Positions 12,501 to 25,687 of a DNA stretch of 64,000 bases are shown here, piece by piece. The stretch lies in NCBI GenBank assembly GCA_029339195.1, contig JAPTJF010000286.1, positions 1-64,000 of the forward strand. Direction: 5' to 3'. The notes beneath the pieces were generated by a model. It did no database searches, was not told the DNA's origin, and worked only from the letters and a program-made list of their open reading frames with translations. The first letter of the stretch is position 1; each line of letters opens with the position of its first letter. The position numbers were made by a program, and so were the translations under genes. Source of the stretch: Micractinium sp. NFX-FRZ. Lineage: Eukaryota; Chlorophyta; Trebouxiophyceae; Chlorellales; Chlorellaceae.

Positions 12501-15320
12501 AAGCGCATGGACGAGTTTTCCGAGGGGACGCAGTGCAGCGTGCGTGATGCGTGGATGCGTGGTTAATAGTGGGCAACAGCGGTTGAAAGTGGTTGAGAGA
12601 GTGTGTGTGTGTCTGTGCTGGCGCACCTGTGGGTGCCCCATTGGGTGCGCAGGGCCACGTGCGTGTTGCGAGACTCGTTGCTGGTTGACGGGAGTATGTG
12701 TGCATCTATTTTTTGGTGTGAGTGGAGGGGTGCACTGGTGGGGTGCACTGCAGCTCACGTGTTGCAGCTGGGGTGTGCAGCCTGCACACCCCCACCGACC
12801 TCTGCTACCTCCACCAATGCCACAGCCCACGTGTCACCTCCCTCGCCCTGCCCCCTCTCACTCTGTCCCCTCTGCGCCCCTCCCTCCCTCCCTCCCTCCC
12901 TCCCTCTGGCCGCAGGCCGACTTTGCCGCCTATGTCATCGACCAGCTGCAACCGGTGGCAGAGGCAGTGGCCGAAGACTGGCTGCCTGCCATGGGCGATG
13001 CTGAGCCCCCCACCCCGCCGCGCGACCTGCTTAAGCAGCTGGCGGGCCCCCGCCTGCTGTGGCAGGTGAGCGCCTGGCCGGGCCAGTTCGTTTGCCCGTG
13101 GCGTCTCCCCCTCTGCCGGAGTGGCACCCTGGGGGACACCATTGCCTCCAAGCCCCGCCCTGCGCATCCCCAACGCAACGCAACGCAATGCAACGCAACG
13201 CAATGCGGCAACACAGCGTGCCTCGTGCTGAACATAACATTGTTTCCTCCATGCCCTTCCTTTCCTGCTTCCCACCCTCCTTGCCAGGTGGGCATCCTGG
13301 AGGACAGCAACACACAGCCCTTGCCTTGACCTCCATGTCGTTTCTTTCTTTCTTCCTACCCCTCGCCAGGTGGGCATCCTCTTGGAGGACAGCAACGCAC
13401 AGCCCTCGGCCTGACCTCCAACCTCTGTGTTGTTCCTTTCTTTCTTCCCTCCCACCCCTCCCCCCGCCAGGTGGGCATCCTGGAGGACGGCCCCGCCTCT
13501 GACATCACCGAGCAGCTGTGCAACACGGTGCCCCGCAGCCCCTGGTTCAAGCGCTACCTCCTGCCCCAAGTGCTGGCCCTGAACACGACCATGGATCTGA
13601 TGGATCTCGACTTTGCCTACAATGCAACAGACGGAACAGTGGTGGACACGGCAAGCCTCGCTGACCCCTCACCCGACCTCCTGCCCGCCCTCTACATGGC
13701 CGCCGCCGCCTTCCCGCCGGCCTGCGTGGACGCCATGTCAGCGGCGGTGGCCCCCGCCCTGGAGGCCGCGCGCGCGGCAAATGCAACGGCCAAGAATGCA
13801 ACAGCGCGCGCCGTGGAGCTGGACGACGTGCTGGCCGCCCTGCAGGACTGCTATCTGGGGGAAGCCGAGGAGGCGGAGGCGCAGCGCTGCCTGTACGCGC
13901 TGCCCGTGCTGGCGCAGGCGGCGGACGACCGGCCGGTGGCGGAGAAGGGGGCGTCGCATGCTGCCGTGGAGGCGCTGGTCAACGATGTGCTGCCCTGGCT
14001 GATGGGCGCCATAATGGACCCGGGTGAGCTGCTTGGCTGTTTTCTGGATGTTAAAAAAATCGGTTGGATTACGTTTTATTGGGGTACAGGGGGTGGGGCG
14101 GGGGGGATATTGGGGAGGGGAGAGCTGGGGGACACTGCAGGCTGCATGGCTGCCGGCTGCCTGGCCTGCTGCTGCTGCTGGGTGGTGGGTGAGCGCTGCT
14201 GCTGCTGCTGCCATTGCTGTTGGCGTGGGAGAGGGAGGGGTGGGGGCACGCCCGGGGACGGAGCGGCCTACGTAGCTGTGTTGGTGCTGCATGGGAGCGG
14301 CGTGGGCGCAGTGGGATTAGTGCTGCTGCTGCTGGTGCTGCTGGTGCAGCAGTGCAGGCCCGTCGGGGGATGTTTGAGCACCGCCTGCCGTGCCCGGCAC
14401 GCTTTGCACCCGCTGCCCGCACCCTGCCCGCCTCAACCCGCGCCCCACCGCCCCCTCCCGCTTCCCTTCAGAGACGTGCCTGTCCCTGAACCTCGAGAAC
14501 GGCACCGACTCGCGGGGACAGAAGCAGCTGTGTGCTCAGCGCAGAGTGGCAGCAACCTACGCAGTGCCCTCCCTGCTGACCAACGCCGCACGTGTCAGCT
14601 CATACCAGCACGAGGCGGTGCTGACATACCTGCAAGGTGCGCCTAGTGCCCGCTGCCCTCCCCCCTGCCCCGCCGCCCTCGGCGACGTGCCAGCTGGGCG
14701 TCGGGGGTGGTGTGGCAACCCGCTGGTGCACCCGGCATCGCCGCCCTGCCCTGCGGCCTCACGCCCGCCTGACCCCGCTGTCCGCTTGCCCTCCTGACCC
14801 TGCTGCTCCTCTGCCCCCGCCTGCACTGCCGCCCACACCCTGCAGACAAGTGGGATACCTTGGCACAGCCCAGGGCGCTGCTGTGCCCGGCCATTGAGTT
14901 GCTGCCCGCGCCAGCCACCGCAGCCGCCTATGACCAGCTCATGTCCCTCCTCAACGCGTTGAAGGGCAAGGAGGGTGAGCAGGGTAGCATGCATGCCGTG
15001 ACTTGCCGCACATGGACGTACGCCGGTGCAATGTTGCCGCACCCTGCGTGCACTGTTGCTGCCGTTGCGCTCCTGGCACCCAGCGCACCTGCGTTGCTGT
15101 GCTGCCGTGATGGTTTGGGTGCATTAGGTGTTGATGCCACCCCTCACCGCCCCCGCCCCCCGCTGCCCCGTTGCCACGTCGTGCAGGCGCCGCCGGCTGT
15201 CCCGCCGCCACTTACGTGCGTGCGGTGGGCAAGGCAAAGCAGTTCCAAAAGCTGCTCACCAACCAGGCGCAGCAGGTGTGCGCCTACGTGGCGCAAAAGG
15301 CGGCAGGGGCCAAGCGCTGA
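3559..15320 (+). CDS. Membrane-anchored M1-family zinc aminopeptidase, long C-terminal extension
   Basis: About 24 exons give roughly 1,408 residues: (3559-3657), 3763-4171, 4458-4796, 5099-5364, 5654-6088, 6487-6534, 6864-6931, 7245-7338, 7746-7858, 8280-8404, 8667-8788, 9120-9272, 9413-9504, 9875-9965, 10487-10570, 10962-11140, 11603-11694, 12011-12205, 12448-12539, 12916-13065, 13471-14023, 14472-14636, 14846-14974, 15187-15320. The first junction is weak (poor donor); translation might instead begin at 3787. A single membrane helix (CILIAVAAAVITIALGVG) after a short tail suggests a type II ectoenzyme. GAME-NW, the substrate-binding motif, is split between exons 5 and 6. HEVAHQW and DEGLAS give HEXXH-18-E zinc ligation. 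QYAKPALLL supplies the likely transition-state Tyr. The family usually has about 900 residues; past exon 14 I recognise no domain, only Asn-rich, likely glycosylated sequence. Exon 13 ends in a GC donor. Confidence 0.88.
9576..9670 (+). repeat. Intronic copy of the 3' end of aminopeptidase exon 13
   Basis: Bases 9576-9670 repeat 9466-9560 with scattered changes. The copy would read NDKYTTMATWFYR against NDKFATMATWFYR in the exon, and both copies continue with the same GC-type donor ACAG/GCAAGC. The copy lies in the following intron and could act as a decoy or alternative splice site. Confidence 0.85.
9988..10112. repeat. Intronic minisatellite, about 30-40 bp units
   Basis: Within the intron after exon 14, four imperfect units built from CCCGCCTGC steps, each with a CACCTCCG or CATCTCCG variant, run in tandem. 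Simpler 12-base echoes of ACTGCCCATG follow at about 10137-10200. The regularity is of satellite type and has no unique spacers, so it is not a CRISPR array. Confidence 0.75.
11443..11469. repeat. CA dinucleotide microsatellite
   Basis: A run of CA interrupted by one TA lies in the aminopeptidase intron between exons 16 and 17. It is likely length-variable. Confidence 0.8.
12880..12906. repeat. TCCC tetranucleotide microsatellite at a splice acceptor
   Basis: About six TCCC units form the pyrimidine tract directly before the acceptor of exon 20 of the aminopeptidase. Variation in length here would alter that tract. Confidence 0.75.
13285..13470 (+). repeat. Two intronic copies of the acceptor and 5' end of aminopeptidase exon 21
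   Basis: The block GCCAG/GTGGGCATCCT, with GGAGGACAGCAAC and a following T/C-rich tract, occurs at about 13284, 13367 and 13467. Only the third copy opens a long in-frame exon; the first two reach stops within about 40-50 bases. Copies are about 85-100 bases apart, giving three consecutive potential 3' splice sites with the same exon start. Confidence 0.85.
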
Positions 15321-15731
15321 TGATGTGTGCAAGCCCAGATGCCAAGCGGTGCTGCGCTTGCATGCAGACGGCTGGGTGCGAGGCCCTGAGCTCGCATCAT
15401 CTTCTGGCTGTCGCCGCACCTCCGGCACGCAGCTCCATTTCAGCACGTTCTGCGAACAAGTGTGCAGGCCCGTGCCCGTGCCTGACATGTGAATGCCAAT
15501 GTTTGTGCTACCCTGCCTATTCTCCGTACCTTCACCCACTCACCCCCAACCCCGCCCCCACCCCGCCTACTCGCTGTGTGGCAGAGCGGTGGGGCGGGGG
15601 GCGCATGCGCTCGCCCCATGCCTGAGCTCAGCCAGTGTGAGCCTCGCCCTCCCTACTCTCTACTTCCAAGCGTCCGTCCTCTTCCCCTCTCTTTATTTCC
15701 AAGTGCCTCGACTTCCCCTCTTGTTTCCAAG

Positions 15732-15748
15732 CCCCCCCCCCCCCCCCC
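15732..15748. repeat. Homopolymer of 17 C
   Basis: An uninterrupted C run in the convergent intergenic region. Runs this long are prone to slippage and to assembly error. Confidence 0.8.
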
Positions 15749-15948
15749 AGGATTGCCCTATTTTGCTCTGTCAACCAACCTATTCACGTACGAATCGTGC
15801 CAAGCCCTTCACCTGTCCACACATGCATGATACCCGTGAGCAGCCCGGCCACCACCCTCCCCCTGTGCCCATTGCGCGTTGCATGCCCCTCTCTGCTCCC
15901 CCGCTTGCCTTTCTTTTCCCTGTTCGGTGCTCTGTGCTTGCCCGTTGC

Positions 15949-15953
15949 TTACA
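15949..15953 (-). terminator. Possible TGTAA polyadenylation signal of the GET2-like gene
   Basis: TGTAA is the usual polyadenylation signal of green algae. On the minus strand it occurs about 160 bases past the stop of the GET2-like gene. Position fits; cleavage is not shown. Confidence 0.4.
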
Positions 15954-16110
15954 TTTAGCTTCCCCATCCTTTTCGCTGCTGGTGTGAAAGCATGATGACC
16001 GATCCCAGCCGCCGCCCTGCCGTTGAGGCGGGCCTTCCGCAGGCAGGCAGGCAGTCACACAGGCTAGTACAGGCGGGCGCTCCTCCATGCCCTGTGCGTA
16101 AGCAGCGCCG

Positions 16111-17990
16111 CTACGCGCCTGCCAGCAGCGGAGGCAGCTGGTAGTAGGCAATGAGAGCCACCATGAAGGCGGCCGCGTCATCAAGCAGCCCCGTCAGCAG
16201 GCGGGGCAGGGCCACCGCCAGGCTCAGCTGGTGTGACAGGCCTGGCACGTAGCCAGCCAGGCGCTGCAGGAGGCCGGGGGTCTGCAGCTCCAGCTCCAAC
16301 TGCAGTTGAAGGGGAAGGAAAGGGGCAAGAGTGCGTGATGGTTAGCCGGAAGGAAAGGCAAAGACGGCACATGAGGTGATGCGCACCCAGCACACCAGAA
16401 GAGAGGGAGGCCTTCGTGGCATGCAAGCCTGCGCACTCCTTCACTCCCTCCCCCGCCGCACCCCACGCTGGTCAGCTTCCCACGCAACGCAGCCGCCCAC
16501 GCCACCTGCCCAGCCCCACGCACCGTGCTGTGCACCAGGCCGGGGGCGGCGGCCATGGCCGCGGCTGCTGCGCCAACCAAGCTTAGATCCAGGAGCAGCA
16601 GGCTGGCCAGGGGCGGCGTGCGATCCAGAAAAGCCATCAGCTGCCGACCAGCGGGCGTGGCTGCTGCGTCCGCCAGCCGCCCCTGCACCAGCTGGGGCAG
16701 GCTGGCCAAGGGTGGCAGCCGCGCCAGGGCCGCCGCTGCCTGCTGCCCCAGGCGGGACGACCGGGCAGCACCCACCTGCCGGCGCGCCCAGCGGCTGGCG
16801 CCGGCAAGCCACTTGTTTGCAGCCTGCAGCGCCGCCCATGCGTGCTGCGCCGCTGGCGAGGCGGCTGCGGCTGCCAGCTGCATCCTCATTGCTGCAAGCG
16901 CCTCGCTGGCGTGCTGCCCTGCCGGCGAGGCGGCGGCTGCCGCCAGCTGTCGCCACGCCCGCTGCAGCGCTGCTCCGGCCTTCTGGCCGGCAGGGGTGGC
17001 TGCCGCTGCTGCCGTAGCTGCTGCCAGCTGTCCTTGCACCAGCTCCAGCTGGGCCAGCAGCCCTGCAAAGCTGCTGCTGGGTGCTGGGTGCTGGCCCTTA
17101 GGGCTCTGTTTTGACTGTCCCAGGAGAGGAGGCAGCGCTGCCGCCAGCCCCTGCCATTGCGCCTGCACCTTGCCCCACAGGCCGGGGCTGCTGGCTGCCT
17201 TGGGCGGCAGCGCCTCTGGCCGCGGCACTGGGGGAGCTGCTGTGGCGGAGGCCTCCCAGCTGCCTCCTGCTGCGCCCGCCGGCCGCACAGCAGCCACATC
17301 CCACCGGCTGGCCAGCAGCACGGCCAGCAGCGCGGCCAGCAGCAGGCGCAGGCGGCTTGTGCTGCGCACTGCCGCGTGCAGCGTCTCGCCGGCGCTGACG
17401 CTGCGCTGGCGCCTGCGTGCCCGCTGCACGCCGCCCTGGCTGGCCTCATACTGCGCCCACTTGCCGTTGCTGGCGGTGCCCTTGCGCCGCTGGGCCTCAC
17501 CCAGCGACTGCACCGAGGGGCTCTTGCGCACGGCTGCGGTCATCTCAGCTGCAAGGGCGGTGCCGGCGGTGGCTGCAGTAGCACTGCTGGGCTGCCCAAT
17601 AGGAGCGGCAGCGGCAGAAGCAGGCGCCACAGCTGCACCAGCCCCAGTGGTAGCGCCGGCGGAGACGGGAGCAGCAGCGGCGACGGTGGCGGCGGTGGCA
17701 GGAGCGGGGGCCACAGGGGGTTGAGTCGCTGGGGGTGCATCTGATGCCGCAGCTGCCACCAGCTGCGGTTGCGAGGACTCCGGGGCGCCCGTGGGTGCTG
17801 CACAAGAGGGGCAGGCGGCGAGGCAATCAGCGTGCTGCCAAGTACACAGCTGCGCTTCCCCTGCGGCTTCTTTCGCACCTGAGGAAGGCTCAGATAGCGT
17901 GCCGGTGATCCGCGCCAACCGGTCGCCGCCTCTGGCTAGCACTTTGGCGCGCCGCGCCTCTGCGGCCGCCTTGCGGTCCATTGTCGGCAA
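16111..17990 (-). CDS. GET2/CAML-like tail-anchored-protein receptor subunit (probable)
   Basis: Two exons, 17990-16524 and 16299-16111, joined in phase 0, give about 551 residues. The N-terminus has a short basic segment, EARRAKVLARGGDRLARITG, resembling the RxxR-x-DRLxxI motif through which GET2/CAML proteins contact the GET3 ATPase. Three hydrophobic segments follow: around residue 225 (LLLAALLAVLLA), around 465 (LASLLLLDLSLVGAAAAAMA) and near the C-terminus (AFMVALIAYY). That is the topology expected for an ER receptor that inserts tail-anchored proteins. Unusually, a 200-residue Ala/Gln-rich stretch with repeated SPAGQ-A-AL modules lies between the first two segments. The function is inferred from the N-terminal motif and topology only; another Ala-rich membrane protein is possible. 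The start is the first ATG; a second is three codons later. Confidence 0.6.
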
Positions 17991-18647
17991 TGCGAGGCTT
18001 TGGAGGCAACACGGACGATGTGCAGGGGCCAGCCTCGAGCTTGAAAGGAGGGAGGTGATGAGGCAGTGCTGGTGTGCCGCAGCGAAGGTGCCTGAGCCTG
18101 GAACGGAATGTCCTCAATGCTGTGTGTGCATGTAGGCTGGTGCTGCTTGGCAGAATCGCCTCTCACACGTATTTGGGCACCTCTCAATCAGGTGCCTAAG
18201 AAAAGCAGATGAGGCTGACCGGGCGCAGGATGCCTGGCCGAGCGATGCAGGAAGCACCTCACCCATGCTGCAGCCTTCTTACCGACAGCCACGCCGACTG
18301 TACCTAGTTCAGACGCTGCTCTTTCACACGCAGTTGCGACGCCAGCGCGAGGGGAGATTACACACACACACAGCAGCAGCAGCAGAAATAGGGAGAGCAG
18401 CACACAGAGGAGTTTTAGCAGCAAGGGGAGAGGCAGCGAGTCAGGAGGTGAAGAAGTGCGTGGCGGTGTGTAGTGGGCCAATTACAATTCAAAGCCCGCA
18501 GTTACAGCGCTGTGCGTGCGCGCCCTCCTCGCGCTGGGGCGCCAGGTCAGCGGCCTGCCAGATCGACAAGCCATGTTGGCAGCCTGTCCAGGCCAGCTGC
18601 TTGCTCAGCAGGCAAGCCAGGTCAGCATGCCAGGTCAGCACGCCAGC
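17991..18647. other. Intergenic region between PCNA 3' end and GET2-like start
   Basis: About 650 bases between two minus-strand genes, holding the 3' untranslated part of PCNA and the promoter of the GET2-like gene. A short CA run lies at about 18361-18372. No coding signal is seen. Confidence 0.5.
18482..18486 (-). terminator. Possible TGTAA polyadenylation signal of PCNA
   Basis: Minus-strand TGTAA about 160 bases past the PCNA stop, the usual algal signal at a plausible distance. Confidence 0.45.
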
Positions 18648-21739
<3,092 letters not shown>

Positions 21740-24700
21740 ATGAGCCTGGCAAGCCGGCTGCAGCACTGCACCGCCTTTGTGCGGTCATATAGCGCAGGTG
21801 CGGCACATTGCGCGGAGTGTGCATCAGTTCTGACAGCAGGGGCCCATCATGCATCGCCATGCAGCGAGCGCCTGGCCACCCTGCCCGCTCTGACGGCCTG
21901 CTTAATCCCCCGACGCCTCACTGCAGCGGCCCGGCAGCGACGCTGTCCCGGCGGCCCCAGCCGGCAGTGGCAGGCGACGCGGCCCCTGGCGGCCGCCGCC
22001 TCTGCCGCCGCCGGCCCCGACGAGCTCATCATCACCCGGCCCGATGACTGGCACCTGCATGTCCGCGACGGCGCCGGTCTGGCCTCGGTGGTGCCGCACA
22101 CTGCGGCCACCTACGCCCGGGCCATCATCATGCCAAACCTGGTGCCCCCTGTCACCACCGCCGCCGCCGCCCAGGCGTACAGGCAGCGAGTTGTGGATGC
22201 CGTGCCCGCCAGCCTGGCACACACCTTCACTCCCCTCATGACCTGCTACCTCACAGACAACACGCCGCCCGAGGAGGTGCAGCGCGCCAAGGAGGTGCGT
22301 GCGTGCAGTGGAGCGGGGGGGGTGGCTGGCGACGAGGGTGCGCTGCGCTGATGGGCAGAGCGCGAGGCGCGCGCATCGCTGGCCGGCTGCAGTGGCTGTG
22401 CTGTTCTGCCGGCCGCAGCTGACCCAGGTGCACCGCGTCGCAGCACCGCTCGCGCCTGCTCGCCCGCCTCCCGCCCCCTCTTCCCGCCGCCATCGCTTCT
22501 CTCACCGCCCCTGTGCCCGCGGCCCCCCGTGCCCTCTCCCCTCTGCAGGCGGGCGTGGTGGCCTTCAAGCTGTATCCCGCGGGCGCCACCACCAACAGTG
22601 ACTCGGGAGTGACCGACTTCAACAAGTGCCTGCCCACGCTGAAAGCAATGGCCGAGGTGAGGAAAGCATCGATCACGGTATGACAGTATGTAACGACTGG
22701 TATGATTCCCCTTCCAACTTGGAGCCATTTCTGGATGGCTGTTTGGGATGTGTGGGCAGGGCTGCAAAGGTGGGTGGGTTGACCTGGATATGACCGTCCA
22801 TGGGTTGGGCGGTCCATGGGTTGACCGTCCGCTTGGGAGAGTTTGAGTGTTGTGATGCCGGCCTTTGAGCCGGCCGCGGTGCCCTGCCTCATGACTACTG
22901 ATGCTCCGCACCTTTGCACGCACGCACGCACACACCCGCACCTGCCCCTCTCGTTGGTCGCCAGCTGCTCCTTAGCCGGCTGAGTGCACCTCCATTGGGG
23001 GGCCACAGCAACGCCCCGCTGCCGCCTGCCCGCCCTGCCGCGCGTTCGTCCTGAGCGCGCGGCGCATGCCCCCCGGGCGGGCCACCCCTCCCGCCGCCCG
23101 GGGGGCGGGCAGGCGCAGCCACATCCCCACGACTGTGCACACCACACCTCGCTGCCGCCGTGCCCGCATGCACTTTTCGAGCCTCGCTCCTCTGAGCACG
23201 CCTCGCTGCTCTGAGCACAAACAGAGGCACAATTCCATTCCTCTTCCCGACGCCCACTTGTCACAGCCATCTCATCTCCTCCCTGCCCTCCCCCCTCCAC
23301 GCCATGCTGCCCTAGGCCGGCCTCCTGGGGCACCAGGCCCGCCGAGATTTCTGCGAAGCATGAACACGGGCTCTCGCCTCCGCTCCCCCTCAAATCCAAC
23401 CCCCCTGCCTGCCCCTTCCTCCCTGCCCTGTTTAGGCCGGCCTCCTGCTGCTGGTGCACGGCGAGGTGACGGACCCAGAGGTGGACTTCTTTGACCGTGA
23501 GAAGGTGTTCATTGAGACCAAGCTGAAGCCGCTGCTGGACGCGGTGCGCGCTGAGCTGGCGGGGCGTGTGCCATGCTGTGCGCGCTGAGGTGGCGGGCTG
23601 TGCCTGCCAGGCTGACCTGGGCGTGCGCTGAGCTGGCGGGGGGGTGTGCCTGCCACGCTGATGCTTCGGGTGTGGCAGCGTGCTCTAGAGCTCGGGTGCA
23701 AGCTGATTCTGCCCACTGGCCCTCCCCCACATTTGCTGGGTAGCTTCCACTGGAGCCCAGGGGGTGGTCGGGGAAGCATGTCATGGCGGCCACTGCCCCT
23801 CGCCCTGCTGCTCATCCCTCTCACAGTTGCCCTCCCTCCTCCCCTCCCCTCCCCTCACATGTGCCCCCTTCCACCCCGCAGGTGCCCGAACTCAAGGTGG
23901 TGATGGAGCACATCACGACTGCCGACGCCGCCCACTTTGTGGCCTCCACCCCTGCCAACGTGGCGGCCTCGGTCACCCCCCAGCACATGCTGATGAACCG
24001 CAACGCGCTGTTTGTGGGCGGCCTGCGACCCCACGCCTTCTGCTTGCCCATCCTGAAGCGGGAGGAGCACCGGCAGGCCGTGGCGGCGGCAGCAACCAGC
24101 GGCAACCCCAAGTTCTTCCTGGGCACTGACTCTGGTGGGTGGGCGGGCGGACGCGTGGGCGGCTGTACAGGCATACTGACATATGGCAGACTGCTGCTGG
24201 GCGACACAGGACTGGCTGCACTACGCTGCACCATCCGCCTGTGGCGAGCTCTCGTGCTGCGCCTGCCGCCTGCTGCCGCCCACACCAACACACCACTCCA
24301 CGCAGCTACAAACCGCCACCAAACCGCCACTCCTACCCCCGCAGCGCCGCACCCCCGCCACGCCAAGGAGTCTGCCTGCGGCTGCGCCGGCCTGTTCAGC
24401 GCCCCCGTGGCGCTGGCGCTCTACGCCCACGCCTTTGAGCAGGCGGGTGCGCTGCAGCATCTCGAGGCCTTTGCCTCCCTCAACGGCCCCGACTTTTACG
24501 GGCTGCCCCGCAACACAGGTGCGTGGGGTGGGCCGCTAATGTGAAGAGCTTCTAGGCATGTGCAGCACAGTGGGTGGGCACCGGTGGTGGTCAGGGAGGA
24601 GTGGCAGGGCGGCGCCCAGTTCTAGCCCTTGCATTGTGGTGTGCCTGGCTGGCTGGCCCAGGAGAGCAGCCTGGTCTGCTTGCCCTAGCTGCCTTGCCTG

Positions 24701-24901
24701 TCCTGCCTGCTCATCTCCCACCCCCTCACCTCACCCGGCCTCAGCTCTCCTCCCTCCCCCGCGCCCCCCGTCTCCCACCGTGCAGACAAGGTCACGCTGC
24801 GGCGGCAGCCCTGGACGGTGCCTGCCAGCTACGGCTTTGGGGACAGCGAGGTGGTGCCCATGTGGGCGGGCCAGGAGTGCCCCTGGACCGTGGTGCCCTG
24901 A
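21740..24901 (+). CDS. Dihydroorotase (PyrC type), probably organelle-targeted
   Basis: Six exons: 21740-22294, 22549-22656, 23436-23543, 23882-24134, 24345-24518, 24786-24901, giving 437 residues in phase. It interconverts carbamoyl aspartate and dihydroorotate in pyrimidine synthesis. Visible metal ligands are HLHVRD, the carboxylated Lys in AFKLYP, LVHGE, MEHITT and the catalytic Asp in LGTDSA. The C-terminal half carries [11 protein letters not shown] and the end motif WTVP. The core begins about residue 95; E. coli PyrC has about 348 residues. The first 95 residues, rich in Ser, Ala and Arg, fit a plastid or mitochondrial transit peptide. The start is the ATG that gives this leader; further in-frame ATGs lie upstream. 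The large introns on both sides of exon 3 contain copies of its two ends. Confidence 0.95.
23300..23350 (+). repeat. Intronic copy of the acceptor and 5' end of dihydroorotase exon 3
   Basis: TAGGCCGGCCTCCTGGGGCACCAGG at about 23313 mirrors TAGGCCGGCCTCCTGCTGCTGGTGCA at 23433, including the rare TAG acceptor and the preceding CCCTGCCCT tract. Confidence 0.8.
23541..23660 (+). repeat. Tandem repeat starting at the donor of dihydroorotase exon 3
   Basis: The sequence just after exon 3, GTGCGCGCTGAGCTGGCGGGG, recurs with changes about every 35-45 bases, twice more within 120 bases. Each copy retains a GTGCGC or near-identical donor-like start. Confidence 0.75.
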
Positions 24902-25687
24902 TCTCGACAAGACGCTGCCGCCCAGCCTGGCTGGCACCAGTCAATCCTCCAAGGTTCCAACGCTCTGCCACGGATGTTAGGCCAGGCTTGGCTTGGCAGA
25001 ACACACTCCTGGCAGGGCCCGGTGCCCGACAGTGCTATCGGCCCCACAATGCATCTTTCGACTCTGCCTGACCACTCATAAACTCGATTTTGACCCCTGT
25101 TTTTCCTTTGCAGTACCCCTTCGGCTCATGCTCTTTCCTATTCCTGTTCTGTGCACGCTTGCTCTCTACTTTCCCACTGCCGCCTGCTTGTCCCCGCATT
25201 TCCGTCCCCCCCTGGGCGCTCCGCTCTCTGCTGCTTACTACCCATTTCATACGTTACATGCATGCAACGCACAGCGCGCTTTGCATAATGCACACTTGAG
25301 GCACCACACAATGACTAGGATGCAAACCAACTACTAGGATACAGCCCATGGTACGGCAAGGCGTGGGAGGGGCAACATGCAGCGCTAATCGATACACACA
25401 CAGATCTACACATGGTATGGCATAACAAGCACAAGGGGACCAAAGCAACATTACAGGCGGGGTTCCGCCGACTGCTATGCACGCCCCTGCTAAGAAGCAG
25501 AGGTGCAGCGGCCTCCTCAACCCCTGCCTCACAGCTCAGAGCCGCGCGATCGCCGGCACCAGCAGCAGCGGAAACCGCCGTTGCAAGTCATTCAAAGCGC
25601 CGCCCCTGCTGCAGCCCATGAACGGAAACTGCATCTGAAAGCCCTGGAGGGGTGTGTGCGAGCTGTGGGGAGTCCCGCTCCCCTGCC
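24902..25687. other. Convergent intergenic region
   Basis: About 790 bases between the dihydroorotase and lipase stop codons. It is less GC-rich in 25060-25440 than its surroundings. No TGTAA signal or coding motif was recognised. Confidence 0.5.

Larger units (their letters stand above)
15321..16110. other. Convergent intergenic region
   Basis: About 790 bases separate the stop codons of the plus-strand aminopeptidase and the minus-strand GET2-like gene. It is pyrimidine-rich on the plus strand. A motif near TTTCCAAG recurs three times around 15660-15730, and a run of 17 C follows. I see no gene. Confidence 0.5.

Noticed and set aside
16525..17724. 399-codon plus-strand open frame
   Set aside because: It is antisense to the GET2-like exon. 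Its Ala/Cys/Arg-rich composition is the shadow of a GC-rich coding exon and it has no motif.
22251..23459. 402-codon minus-strand open frame opposite dihydroorotase
   Set aside because: It is antisense to introns and exons of a confident gene and has no recognisable domain.
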